Source: Ascarosepion bandense
Taxonomy: Eukaryota; Mollusca; Cephalopoda; Sepiida; Sepiidae
DNA length: 64,000 bases
Direction of reading: 5' to 3'
NCBI GenBank assembly: GCA_037127315.1
Contig: JBBBDQ010001027.1
Location: forward strand, 4,511,001-4,575,000
Shown one piece after another: positions 54,190-64,000 of the stretch. The notes beneath the pieces were generated by a model. It did not search any database and was not told the origin of the DNA. It saw only the letters and a program-made list of their open reading frames with translations. Made by a program: the position numbers and the translations under genes. How positions within the stretch are numbered: position 1 is the first letter of the stretch; each line of letters begins with the position of its first letter.

Positions 54190-54528
54190 AGGAGACTGGA
54201 ATTTCAGTGTGGTTAATTTTCAGTATTGGATCAAGGTGGAGTTTATCTTGTTTGCGGAAGTGGGCACATTTAATTTTTTCTGTTAAAATTTTTAGCTCAT
54301 TCCCTGTGGTCCATTTGTTGATGTTATCAATGCATATCTGGAGTTGTCTTTCTATATGGCTCATATTTCTTGCTCTATAGCATATCAGGAAGTCATCCAC
54401 ATACAAAGTACAATTCATTCCACTATTTATCTTTTTTACAATATCATTTATTTTGACATTAAACAGCATAACAAACAATACACTACCTTGAGGTATTCCC
54501 ATTTCTTGATTTTTTCCTTCAGAGAAAA
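54190..54528 (-). pseudogene. I-clade LINE, RT motifs B and C
   Basis: Minus strand: YYIFSEGKNQEMGIPQGSVL, LFNVKINDIVKKINSGMNCT, LYVDDFLICYRARNMSHIER. PQGS is RT motif B and YVDD the catalytic motif, both intact. A stop-free 130-codon frame remains. Confidence 0.9.
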
Positions 54529-54956
54529 TGTAATATAACAATCTCGCCCCACCCGAGGAAAGGCTGATGCAAGCGGGGGTGTTTTCCGGTCGTTGAAAGG
54601 AACGGATGTTTGTTTGACCTTATTTCCGGCAGTAGCGGAAATGGCTACAAGAGGCAAACAGAACAGGTGTCTCTGAGAATTACGTGGGCGTGCGTGGGCA
54701 AGGCAAAAATCGGAAGTTCCGGTTTGGAGATTATAAAAAGACCTCGGCGCACGGATTTCAGGAGAGACGCAGAGAGACAGAGGCAGACGAGAGAGCCAGA
54801 CCAGACCAGAGGAGCAACAGACACTCCCCCGTCAACCCTTAGAAGCGCACTCCCTCAACTCTCTGTACCCTAGGCTACACGGTTCATCATCATCAATAAA
54901 AATATAACTCATATTTTTATATATATGCGTTGTTGTCTGTTTATTGATATACAACA
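54529..54956 (+). mobile_element. Solo LTR with TATA box and polyadenylation signal (family L3)
   Basis: 428 bp from TGTAATATAACAATCTC to TATACAACA; aaaa flanks both sides (54525-54528, 54957-54960), and the LINE reading continues on either side. Contains gattataaaaagacc at about 54730-54745 and catcaataaaaat at about 54890-54902. GC-richer than the neighbourhood. No internal region. Confidence 0.82.
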
Positions 54957-54959
54957 AAA

Positions 54960-55060
54960 ATATCTATTTTAACTCTGAATATTCTATCTCGCAGGAAATT
55001 TTTAATAAATATTGGCATTCGACCAAGTTTTTTAAGATCTTTTACTAAGCCGTAATTCCA
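54960..55060 (-). pseudogene. I-clade LINE, between RT motifs A and B
   Basis: About 100 bp with KILKNLVECQYLLKISCEIE-like codons linking the 55346 and 54528 fragments. Confidence 0.7.
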
Positions 55061-55061
55061 C

Positions 55062-55345
55062 CTTTTGCTACCCAGGTTTCTACCATGAGTGGTGCCTTCA
55101 GGTGATTTTTAATAATTTTAGTTATTAAAAATTGCCCGAAGACACCACTCATGGTAGAAACCTGGGTAGAGAAATAACTCGTTTAAAAATGGAAAATATT
55201 CAAAAGTTTACAATATAATTCTATCAAACACTTTTTAATAAAAATGTGTACTGGTCTAACCCTATTAGGACCAAAAACTAAGTATTAAACAATATATATA
55301 CTAGCAGTATAGCCCGGCGTTGCTTGGGTGTAATTAAGGCTTTAA
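55062..55345 (-). repeat. Palindromic repeat Q plus Helitron 3' end, nested in the LINE
   Basis: Inverted copy of repeat Q (55062-55290) joined through a short TA tract to the Helitron end tatactagcagtatagcccg (about 55285-55345, minus strand). The same junction order is at 48838-48990. It interrupts RT motif A (the LINE reads VAVFFDF up to the insert). Confidence 0.75.
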
Positions 55346-55850
55346 AACTAAAAAATCAAAGAAAACTGCCACTAGATGCTCTTTTTTAATAAAAGCCTCT
55401 CTGATAAATGTTTCATAGTGGATCAAATGATCCATAGGGCTTCTTTGACGTCTAAAACCAGATTGATATTCAGTTATTAATTTGTTGCTTTCTAGATAGC
55501 AGATCAATCTGGCATTTATCATTCTCTCTAGTGTTTGACAGTCTCAACTGCTGAGAGTAATGGGTCTGTAGTTTTTTGCATTTTTATTGTCACTCATAGT
55601 TTTACGTATTGGTATGACTGTAGTTTGTTTCTATATTTTAGGGATGTCACCATTCTTCCATATACTAGTGTAGATTTGTAGTTGGTAATTCCTAGATGGT
55701 TTGCGTAATTCTTTTAGGTGAATTTTGTCTGGTTCAACTGTTGTATTGTGGGCCTTGTTGAGGGATTCCATCAGTTCTGTAGTAGAGAAAAGTTGGTTGT
55801 AATTTTCATTATTTTTGTCATGGAATTTCATTTTTATTTTTTCTGCTTTT
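55346..55850 (-). pseudogene. I-clade LINE, RT N-terminal half
   Basis: Minus strand: LMESLNKAHNTTVEPDKIHL, then IYTSIWKNGDIPKI, NYRPITLSS (RT motif 2), RMINARLICYLESNKLITEY, QSGFRRQRSPMDHL, FIREAFIKKEHLVAVFFDF (start of motif A). Confidence 0.9.
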
Positions 55851-56760
55851 ATTTTGATGGTTTGAAAATTTTTGCTTTGGTTTTCTGTGGATGAAGTTTC
55901 AGCAACCTGGTTTGCTATACCTTTCTTGTCGGTAATCTTTTGCTTTTTTTTGTGTAAGGTGTTCGGTGGTGGTATTGCTATTTTTGCCAGTTATTTTCCG
56001 AATCATCTGCTACACGTTTTTCAGTTTTGTGTTATTTATTTTGGCAACGTAATTATTCCATCTATTTCTTTTGGATTCTTTGATGATTTTTCAAGATTTG
56101 GCTCTGCTATTTTTATAGGTGCTTAAATTTTCTCGTGTTCGGTTTATTTTAAATTTCTTTGGTATTGCTCTGCGTAATCTGACAGCCTTTTTTGCATTCC
56201 TCATTGAACCATGGCTGATTGTATTTTGAAGAGGTGGAGTTTTTTTGGTATATGTTTTTCGGCTATTTTTAACAGCGTGTTGGTAAAATATAGGAGGTCT
56301 TCTTTGTTTTTATCGGCTTCTGCAATTAGTTCGACGAGGCATGAAGTTTTAAATCTATTCTAATTAGCCTTTTCTGAATTCCAGCTTGGGGTATTTTTTT
56401 TATTTAGTCTGTTGGTGGTATTTTCTAGAAGAATCAAAAAGTGGTCACTTCCACATGTGTCATCATTCACTTTCCAGTTACAATACAAGAACAGATTAGG
56501 GTCACATTTTGTTAAATCTATTGCTGAATATAGGAGTGCGACTGGGTGGAGGTATGGGTTTGATTCATTGCGATACAAGCACAACTGATGCTTGTTTAAT
56601 ACCGATTCTATTATTTTGCCCTTTTTGTCCATTTTTTTGCTTACCCAGATCTCATTATGGCTGTTAAAGCCCCCCACCCCACCCCATTATAATAACGGGT
56701 GTTGGTAGTTATGATATCAAATTGTTTAGCTCTGGTTGTTTGAGGTTTTTACTTGGGGGA
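55851..56760 (-). pseudogene. I-clade LINE, endonuclease end and linker
   Basis: Minus strand from about 56700: GGFNSHNEIWVSKKMDKKGK (GDFNxHN motif with D changed to G), LHPVALLYSAIDLTKCDPNL, DDTCGSDHFLIL (the SDH motif). These are the C-terminal half of an apurinic-type endonuclease. The 55850-56350 linker has several stops. The 5' part is missing; SINE-derived sequence starts at 56764. Confidence 0.85.
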
Positions 56761-56763
56761 ATG

Positions 56764-57577
56764 GGATGTGTGTTATGGTGCATTGAATATCAGCTTGGAA
56801 CGAGAAATCGGAAAGCCGAGTTCGAATGCCAGCTGAATTCATTGCCTTCACTTACGTGCAAATACCCTTGGGAAAGGTATTAATCCGTCTATTCCTTCCA
56901 GTTATGGGTTAAATAACAGGACAGTGCCATTGCTTTTTGTGGTAAATTGGTTGCCAACCAAGGCTATAAATCCCAATTTGTCCTGCTAGATGGAGGAAGA
57001 AATGATGGATTAATACCTTTTCTAATGGTCACTGACTGGGCAAAAGATTTTCTCGTAGAAGGTTGCCATTGATTTTTGTGGTAGATTGGTTGCCACTCAA
57101 GGCTATAGATCTCAATTTGTCCTGCTATTTAACCCATAGATGGAGGGTGAAATGATGAATTAATACCTTTTCCAATGGTCACTGACTGGGCAAAAAATTT
57201 TCTCGTAGTAGGTTGCAATTGTTTTTTGTGGTAGATTGGTTGCCAACCATTGCTATAAATCTCAATTTGTCCTGCTATTTAAGCCATAGATGGAGGAAGA
57301 AATGATGAATACCTTTTCCAATGGTCACTGACTGGGCAAAAGATTTTCTTGTAGTAGGTTGCCATTGCTTTTTGTGGTAGATTGGTTGCCAACCAAGGCT
57401 ATAGATCCCAATTTGTCCTATTTAACCCATAGACGGATGGAGAAATGATGGATTAATACCTTTCCCAATGGTATTTGCACATATGCAAATGCAATGAATT
57501 CAACTGGAATTCAAACACAGCTTTCTGATTTCTCATTCCAAGCTCACATTCCCCGTGCCACAACACATGTGATATAT
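56764..57577. mobile_element. SINE-A-derived inverted array
   Basis: A plus-strand SINE-A head and 5' body (56764-56925; gttcgaatgccagctg) is joined to minus-strand SINE-A sequence whose core is repeated about four times (unit about 150 bp: tttgtggtagattggttgcc ... actgactgggcaaaagattt; starts near 56930, 57040, 57195, 57340), ending in a minus-strand SINE-A head at about 57470-57577. Thus tRNA-like heads face outward-in from both ends, like terminal inverted repeats. Confidence 0.8.
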
Positions 57578-57579
57578 AG

Positions 57580-58285
57580 CCGCATAAACGGAAAGAGGTT
57601 ATACAGAAACAAACAATTGCTCTAATACAGCACCAAACGATCATTTATTTTTTCCAATCTAAACGTAATGTCTCATAAAAAGAATTAAAAAAACGTTTCT
57701 AAAAAGCAAACCCAATTTAATTCTTTCTTTATCAAATATTAAAAACAAACGATGACACAAAAGAATATTTTTGGCATAGAAACTCCAGAATAAATCAATA
57801 GCAATATATTTCTAGAACGAGACAACAATATTATTTGGTAGGCATCTAATTTACTTTATGCTGCCATTTCAAAGATCGCATCCAACTGGGAATCCTGCTG
57901 AGACATGTCTGGCTGCATAAAAGCACGCAGTAGTAGCAACATTGGTTCCTCTTATTAATGTTACGACTGTCTCAGGTTAAATTGGCTTGACAGTTTGGCT
58001 TTTATTGTGAATGCTTATTTTTTGAAGGAAATTCAGTGGAAAAGATTGCATCATCCGTTATCGGACTCCTGAATTTGCTATAATATAGAAAATGATCAAA
58101 TTTGTAATAATTTTTTTTAAATTTTGAAATCCAGACAATTGGTTTGCTTGAACTCATTTTCAAATACTGTGCATGGAGGTGCAGAAAACCTCTCAAACAA
58201 GTGAATTCTGAGGAATTGAAGACCCAATCATGAAATGAAATTAAGAAAAAAATGTTTACTCATTAAATTTATACGATTGTTTATA
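57580..58285. other. Unassigned stretch
   Basis: No recognised gene or repeat; AT-rich. Confidence 0.45.
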
Positions 58286-58286
58286 A

Positions 58287-58600
58287 AATCAGTCCGTCAA
58301 GTGCCATTTGGGATACACACTTGGGCAACCATGCCACGAAAAAGACATGACAGACTGGGCAAAAGATTTTCTCACAGCAAGTTGCCATTACTTTCTGCAG
58401 TAGAAAGCTTGCAAGCCAAGGCCACAGAATCCAATCTATTCTGCTATTTAACCCATAGCTGGAGGTAAAAGAGATGGATTAACACCTTTCTCAAAGGTAT
58501 TCGCATGTAAGTGAATGCAATGAATTCAACTGGAATTCAAGCTCAGTATTTCAATTTTCTCGTTCCGAGCCGATATCCACAGCATGACGATGTTCATGCA
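58287..58600 (-). mobile_element. SINE-A copy, diverged
   Basis: Minus strand with A-box-like gtggatatcggctcgg and diverged B-box region gagcttgaattccagttg; complete to the gcacttgacggactg end. No clear flanking duplication. Confidence 0.82.
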
Positions 58601-58670
58601 ATATAAGTGCCAAAAGTCAATCAAGGTAGACAGCTACTGCATGAAGGTGCTTATGAATTTAAGGATTTGG

Positions 58671-60432
58671 GTTTAAATGTAACAACAATTGCTATCTTTT
58701 ATCAACTTGATTCCCATCCATCTCTTATCTTTTCTTCAACATCCCAATAGCTACAATCTCCAAAAGTTTAAATGCAACATCAATTGCCATCGTTTATCTA
58801 CTTGATTCCCATCCATCTCTTATCTTTTCTTCAACATCCCTATAGCTACAATCTCCAAAAGTTTAAATGCAACATCAATTGCCATCTTTTATCTACTTGA
58901 TTCCCATCCATCTCTTATCTTTTCTTCAACATCCCAATAGCTACAATCTCCAAAAGTTTAAATGCAACATCAATTGCCATCTTATATCTACTTGATTCCC
59001 ATCCATCTCTTATCTTTTCTTCAACATCCCTATAGCTACAATCACCAAAAGTTTAAATGCAACATCAATTGCCATCGTTTATCTACTTGATTCCCATCCA
59101 TCTCTTATCTTTTCTTCAACATCCCAATAGCTACAATCTCCAAAAGTTTAAATGCAATGTCAATTGCCATCTTTTATCTACTTGATTCTCATCCATCTCT
59201 TATCTTTTCTTCAACATCCCAATAGCTACAATCTCCAAAAGTTTAAATGCAACATCAATTGCCATCGTATTTCTACTTGATTCCCATCCATCTCTTATCT
59301 TTTCTTCAACATCCCTATAGCTACAATCTCCAAAAGTTTAAATGCAACATCAATTGCCATCTTTTATCTACTTGATTCCCATCCATCTCTTATCTTTTCT
59401 TCAACATCCCAATAGCTACAATCTCCAAAAGTTTAAATGCAACATCAATTGCCATCTTTTATCTACTTGATTCCCATCCATCTCTTATCTTTTCTTCAAC
59501 ATCCCTATAGCTACAATCTCCAAAAGTTTAAATGCAACATCAATTGCCATCTTTTATCTACTTGATTCCCATCCATCTCTTATCTTTTCTTCAACATCCC
59601 AATAGCTACAATCTCCAAAAGTTTAAATGCAACATCAATTGCCATCTTTTATCTACTTGATTCCCATCCATCTCTTATCTTTTCTTCAACATCCCTATAG
59701 CTACAATCACCAAAAGTTTAAATGCAACATCAATTGCCATCGTTTATCTACTTGATTCCCATCCATCTCTTATCTTTTCTTCAACATCCCTATAGCTACA
59801 ATCTCCAAAAGTTTAAATGCAACATCAATTGCCATCTTTTATCTACTTGATTCCCATCCATCTCTTATCTTTTCTTCAACATCCCAATAGCTACAATCTC
59901 CAAAAGTTTAAATGCAACATCAATTGCCATCTTTTATCTACTTGATTCCCATCCATCTCTTATCTTTTCTTCAACATCCCTATAGCTACAATCTCCAAAA
60001 GTTTAAATGCAACATCAATTGCCATCTTTTATCTACTTGATTCCCATCCATCTCTTATCTTTTCTTCAACATCCCAATAGCTACAATCTCCAAAAGTTTA
60101 AATGCAACATCAATTGCCATCGTTTATCTACTTGATTCCCATCCATCTCTTATCTTTTCTTCAACATCCCAATAGCTACAATCTCCAAAAGTTTAAATGC
60201 AATGTCAATTGCCATCTTTTATCTACTTGATTCCCATCCATCTCTTATCTTTTCTTCAACATCCCAATAGCTACAATCTCCAAAAGTTTAAATGCAATGT
60301 CAATTACCATCTTTTATCTACTTGATTCCCATCCATCTCTTATCTTTTCTTCAACATCCCAATAGCTACAATCTCCAAAAGCTTAAATGCAACATCAATT
60401 GTCATCTTTTATCTACTTGATTCTCAGCCATC
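58671..60432 (+). repeat. 95-bp satellite, about 18 copies, made from a LINE-J 3' end
   Basis: Unit starts ctacaatctccaaaagttta and ends catccc(a/t)atag; copy starts run from 58751 to 60366 at an exact 95-bp spacing (17 periods), with a partial unit before 58751. The unit corresponds to the last LINE-J codons (YNLQKFKCN.NCHL) plus the start of its 3' UTR; the same subfamily is at 11035-11260. The A/T variant near the unit end mostly alternates, hinting at a 190-bp higher-order period. A SINE-A 3' scrap (atggcacttaactgaca) follows at 60434. Confidence 0.95.
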
Positions 60433-60769
60433 ATTATGGCACTTAACTGACAAATATTATTTTAGAACTTTGTCACTTGTTTTCAGATATTCGTTGAAAT
60501 TTTTGACTATTTTTTATTTTGGATTTTTCATAAGGAAAAGGATTTATATCTCGTTATGTACCATGAATTTAAAGTCAGCTATTATACTGCAAAAGCCATC
60601 TAAAATATTAACAACTCTTGAGGACTGGAGTCGGTGTCAGAACAGATTATGTTGTTGCTTTCCAAAATTCAGTTTTGGTGATATGGGCAGAGGCAAAAAT
60701 CTAGCACCTTATCTACTCAGAAATTAAATATATACTATTAAATGTAACTGTCTTTTCTACTCTAATATT

Positions 60770-60965
60770 TTTTTTCTTCTTTCTTCTTGTTTGTGGAATT
60801 CATTATCATTGGTTTACTTCCCTTATAACTGCAATCTCCAAAATTTTAAATGTAACGTCAATTGCCATTTTTCATCTACTTGATTCCCATCGACCTCTTA
60901 TCTTTGATATGCCCTGTGCTATTTTTATTCTTTTACTGTAAACCACTGCACACCACAACAGAACA
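60770..60965 (+). pseudogene. LINE-J 3' end, satellite subfamily
   Basis: tttgtggaattcattatcat, then ataactgcaatctccaaaat, then ttgattcccatcgacctctt, and a divergent tail with accactgcacaccacaac. It shows the satellite unit in single-copy context. 60435-60770 before it holds an 85-codon frame without motif. Confidence 0.7.
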
Positions 60966-61580
60966 GTGGTTCCTAACCTTTTTTACTGTTACTATATATT
61001 AACAGCTAAAAAGGTAAATCTTTCAATACATCTGCATATTTTTAGAATTAATCTGTTAAATTACTCAGTTATAGAGTACCTTTTGCTCTTACCAAAATTC
61101 CAAATTGTCTGCTCTAGAACATTAACTCCATATTTAGAGTCGCTACTCTAAATAAATTATTTATCTTAATGTTATCTTTTCCAAGATGGTACTTTGTCAA
61201 AACTGTAGCAAGCAATCCTATTTAGAAAAAAAAATGAATGCTATTGATTTTTTATCAGAAAGAGCTACGTGGCATCCTTTTGTGTCGACACTGGATTTAA
61301 TCTACTTTAAAGAAACTGCCCTGTTGGTGGGGTTTCAGAATACAGACCTTGCAACACACCACTTCGGCCCTTACCTGGGCTAGACGGGCAGTCAGAGGAG
61401 CCCAATCTGATCAATTGGCTAGTCATGTCAAGCTCCATCATATATAATCCAACCCAAATCTATAACTCATACTTCCCTTCCAGACCAAAACTAACACCTA
61501 CTCCTTCCATATGATGGAAGGCAATGACTGAGGGTCGATCAATTTGGGAGAAGAAAAGAACTTGACACAACTGTAAAACC
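60966..61580. other. Unassigned stretch
   Basis: No recognised element. Short frames 60966-61151 and 61186-61383 lack motifs. Confidence 0.45.
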
Positions 61581-61584
61581 TTGA

Positions 61585-61918
61585 CAACTTTCTACTCCAA
61601 CAGTTTCTTTCCTCGCACTTCCCGACTGTGGAATTCTCTTCCAAACGATTGCTTCCCCGACGGCTACAATCTCCAGGAGTTTAAATGTAAGGTCAATAGA
61701 CACCTCCTAACACACTAACCTGCTCCCATTCTATCAAGCACTCTTCCCATCTGCCCAACCCTCATCCTCGCTATCCTTACTCATCTGTCACCTTCCTCCT
61801 GACATTCCCTACGTCTAACCACTCCTTCTCATTACCTTCCCCTATGTAGCCCCATGCGCAATAGTGGCAGTGGAATGCCTTGCTTGGGGTGAGATGATTA
61901 AAAAAAAAAAAAAAAGCT
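61585..61918 (+). pseudogene. LINE-J 3' end with A-tail
   Basis: Coding end FLSRTSRLWNSLPNDCFPDG-type, stop, 3' UTR (aatagacacctcctaacaca) and end gcttggggtgagatgattaaaaa at about 61915. Same subfamily as 46650-46890, 53588-54185 and 63925-64000. Confidence 0.88.
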
Positions 61919-61919
61919 G

Positions 61920-62245
61920 TGATACTTGGATAACGGAAATAAAGGAATACATGTGCTCAAAGACTCCTTCCAAAGCAAATATACCTTTTACGTAGCCCTG
62001 ACATGGCAAGGCGAATGGGTTTCCCCCTTGGCATGTCCCAATCCTGGACTCTGTGGTGAGTAGGGAGTGTGAATGGTGAATTAAAATAAAATAAAAAATT
62101 AATCCATGGCACTTAAAAAAAATCTTCCAAGAGACCACACAGGGATACCGATTTTAGGATGCTAAAAACTTTTCAGCAAACTATATTGTAGTTTTTCAAC
62201 TACTCCACCTCCTAAATAGGAATTATATATATATAACAATTTAAA
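61920..62245. other. Unassigned stretch
   Basis: No recognised element; a TA tract is at about 62225. Confidence 0.4.
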
Positions 62246-62249
62246 TTTC

Positions 62250-62835
62250 ATATCCACCTAGAAGTCCTCGACAAAGTCCAATGGAGAATCTGTAATATGA
62301 TAGATCCTGACTTGGCACATCAGATACAGTCACTTTCTCACCGGTGCAATGTGGTTTCCCTGTGTCTCTTCTACAAATACTTTCATGCTTTCTACTCCAA
62401 TGAACTTAGCTCACTGGTGCCCACTATATATAAATTTGCTCAAGCCACAAGATTAGCAACTAGGTCTCACCCTTTTACTGTGAAACCAATAAATTGTAAA
62501 CGCGAATTCTACACCAGTAGCTTCTTTTCTCACATTTCCCACCTGTGGAATTCCCTTCTGTTTACTTGCTTCCCCGACAGTTACAATCTCCAAGAATTTA
62601 AATGTAAAGTCAATAGCCATCTCCTATCTCACTAACCTGCATCCTCTCTCTCATGCTTCTTTCTCCATCCACTCCACTCTTATCAGTATTCTCATCCTTT
62701 TCATTCCCACTTCCTAACACCCACTGTAACCTATCACTCTTTCTCATAACTTTCCTCCTATGTAACCCCCCTGCAAAACAGTGGCAGTAAAATGCCTTGC
62801 TTGGGGCAATATGAATATAAAAAATTAAAAAAAAT
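62250..62835 (+). pseudogene. LINE-J C-terminus and 3' end, frame intact
   Basis: From EVLDKVQWRICNMIDPDLAH, HRCNVVSLCLFYKYFHAFYS, ATRLATRSHPFTVKPINCKR, SSFFSHISHLWNSLLFTCFP to DSYNLQEFKCKVNSHLLSH and stop at 62635. The 112-codon frame 62297-62635 is open, so this is a useful reference for the family's C-terminus. 3' UTR ends gcaatatgaatataaaaaat. Confidence 0.9.
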
Positions 62836-63036
62836 AAGTGTTGCCAATAATCAAAAGAATGTACCAAATATTATGGGACAGAGTAAATTTATTAATAAAT
62901 GTTACCAATAATTAAAAAAAAACAAAGAAACAAATGTACTGAATATTATGGGATAAAGTATGTATATTTTTAGTCCAACAAATCATACTTTTCAAAATGA
63001 ATCACTTCCTAAATTTTTTTAATTTTTTATATTAAT

Positions 63037-63393
63037 AGCAACTGGACAAGGATGCTGCATATATTGTGGACCGAGCATGTGAGCAATGACGAAGTGTTGG
63101 AAAGAATGGAAACGAAAAGGAAATTAATATTGAGCACCAGGAAGAAACAACTAAAGTTCCTGAGACATGTAATGAGGAAGGAAGGCTTGAAGAATCTGAT
63201 ACTAACAGGCCCGATAGAGGGAAAAAGAGACAGAGGAAAGCAGTGGATAACATATTTGAAGGGCTTGAGCAGGTGAATGACAGAACGGGGGCTGCTAGAC
63301 CTTACAGGAGAAAGCTTACTAAGAGCCACCAGGGATAGGAAGACATGGAAGGTCATGATCGCCTACGTCCTGAAGGGACAAGGCACATAGAAG
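63037..63393 (+). pseudogene. RTE (BovB-like) 3' end
   Basis: LHILWTEHVSNDEVLERMET, RKKQLKFLRHVMRKEGLKNL, KRDRGKQWITYLKGL, then after a frameshift RATRDRKTWKVMIAYVLKGQ and stop. Ends cacatagaagaagtttg. Confidence 0.88.
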
Positions 63394-63399
63394 AAGTTT

Positions 63400-63650
63400 G
63401 TGTAAGTGTGTATTTATATAAAACATATAAGACTGTGTCGAAGCCATCAGAACGAGCGCCCCAAGAGTGTCGTCACGTGCGTATTTTTTTTTAGACACTC
63501 TTAAAATGTATTTCTGCGCATGTGTGTATGTGTGTTAGCCATTGTAATTTTTCTGTTTAGAAAACAAGTGCCCTCTTGAAGATGTTTTATCTGATTGTGA
63601 AATCATCATTTTCCTTTTCCTCTTTAAATAAAAATATACACTTGGTAGAT

Positions 63651-63687
<37 letters not shown>

Positions 63688-63920
63688 CCATTTCTTGATA
63701 CATGTTCTTCAGATTTCCTCTCAGCTGACAAGGCACGTTAATTACTCAAAATGGTGAAAGAGGACATTAGATATAAAAATTTGGCTGAAGATCAACGTTA
63801 AGTGCTTCTAAGTGTGACTTCTTGAGGGTCAGGAAGCCTTGCATATTTGAAAGAAATTTCCCTTAATTGGACTTCACTTTAAAACACCTTCAACTATAAA
63901 GGAGTTTAATTTCTCATAAT
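63400..63920. other. Unassigned; TA microsatellite
   Basis: A (TA)n tract lies at about 63652-63682. The rest has no recognised gene or element. Confidence 0.5.
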
Positions 63921-63924
63921 AAGA

Positions 63925-64000
63925 AATGCTTTTAACTTCTATTCCAATAGTTTCTTTCCTCGCACTTCCCGACTGTGGAATTCTCTTCCAAACGATTGCT
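63925..64000 (+). pseudogene. LINE-J coding end, cut by the window edge
   Basis: atagtttctttcctcgcact and gactgtggaattctcttcca match 61605-61650 exactly over about 60 bp; continues beyond the window. Confidence 0.85.

Noticed and set aside
58671..60432. CRISPR array
   Set aside because: The whole 95-bp unit is repeated with no unique spacers, and it derives from a LINE 3' end in a eukaryotic context.

Overview
The window is repeat-dense, AT-rich eukaryotic DNA with no convincing host gene exon. It most likely comes from a cephalopod mollusc, probably an octopod. This is an inference from the mix of tRNA-headed SINEs, BovB-like RTE elements, Jockey/CR1-group LINEs, Penelope-like fragments, mariners, Helitrons and long TA/CA microsatellites. 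Almost everything recognisable is a mobile element or something built from one. All longer open frames are broken transposon genes, tandem repeats or low-complexity DNA.

Main families. LINE-J (Jockey/CR1 group) is present in at least 14 pieces, mostly 3' ends; the longest is 23845-25790 (minus). RTE/BovB-like LINEs lie at 8172-9340 (minus), 34686-35010, 36890-37628, 39731-40197, 40318-40466, 43262-43500 (minus), 44632-45300 and 63037-63393. One I-clade LINE (endonuclease, RT, RNase H) runs on the minus strand from about 56760 down to 50850 and is interrupted by four or five later insertions. Penelope-like RT or GIY-YIG pieces lie at 7200-7940, 19030-19600 (minus) and 36690-36885 (minus). Mariner relics are at 4469-6010 and 33680-35212. 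Helitrons (5' TC, 3' CTAG-like, A/T target) are at 6574-6941, 14404-15317, 16619-17546 and 47825-48854. Solo LTRs are at 122-413, 10240-10756, 35247-35539 and 54529-54956.

SINEs are the most interesting part. SINE-A is a tRNA-headed element of about 305 bp with clear target-site duplications (29231-29535, 39421-39725, 47941-48247, 32325-32622). A second class has 5S rRNA heads: 5S-tRNA at 31699-32196, a 5S-5S-tRNA trimer at 27784-28430, and a 5S SINE with another body at 50079-50351, all three with 11-12 bp target duplications. A third, short tRNA-like SINE carries a hammerhead ribozyme core (25850-25955 minus, 38297-38440, 39234-39362, 45300-45418).

Layout. 0-7 kb: solo LTR, SINE composite, palindromes, mariner with a nested SINE composite. 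7-11.3 kb: Penelope, RTE and LINE-J relics with local tandem expansions. 11.9-13 kb: polypurine tract. 14.2-18.7 kb: a 2.2-kb tandem duplication. 19-26 kb: Penelope, LINE-J and foldback elements. 27.7-35.5 kb: 5S/tRNA SINEs, nested mariner, solo LTR. 36-46 kb: RTE, LINE-J, hammerhead SINEs, SINE composite. 46.6-50.4 kb: MITE, Helitron, 5S SINE. 50.5-56.8 kb: nested I-clade LINE. 56.8-60.4 kb: SINE-derived inverted array and an 18-copy 95-bp satellite made from a LINE-J 3' end. 60.4-64 kb: LINE-J and RTE ends.

Recurrent processes visible here are nested insertion, conversion of transposon segments into tandem repeats, and assembly of composite SINEs.
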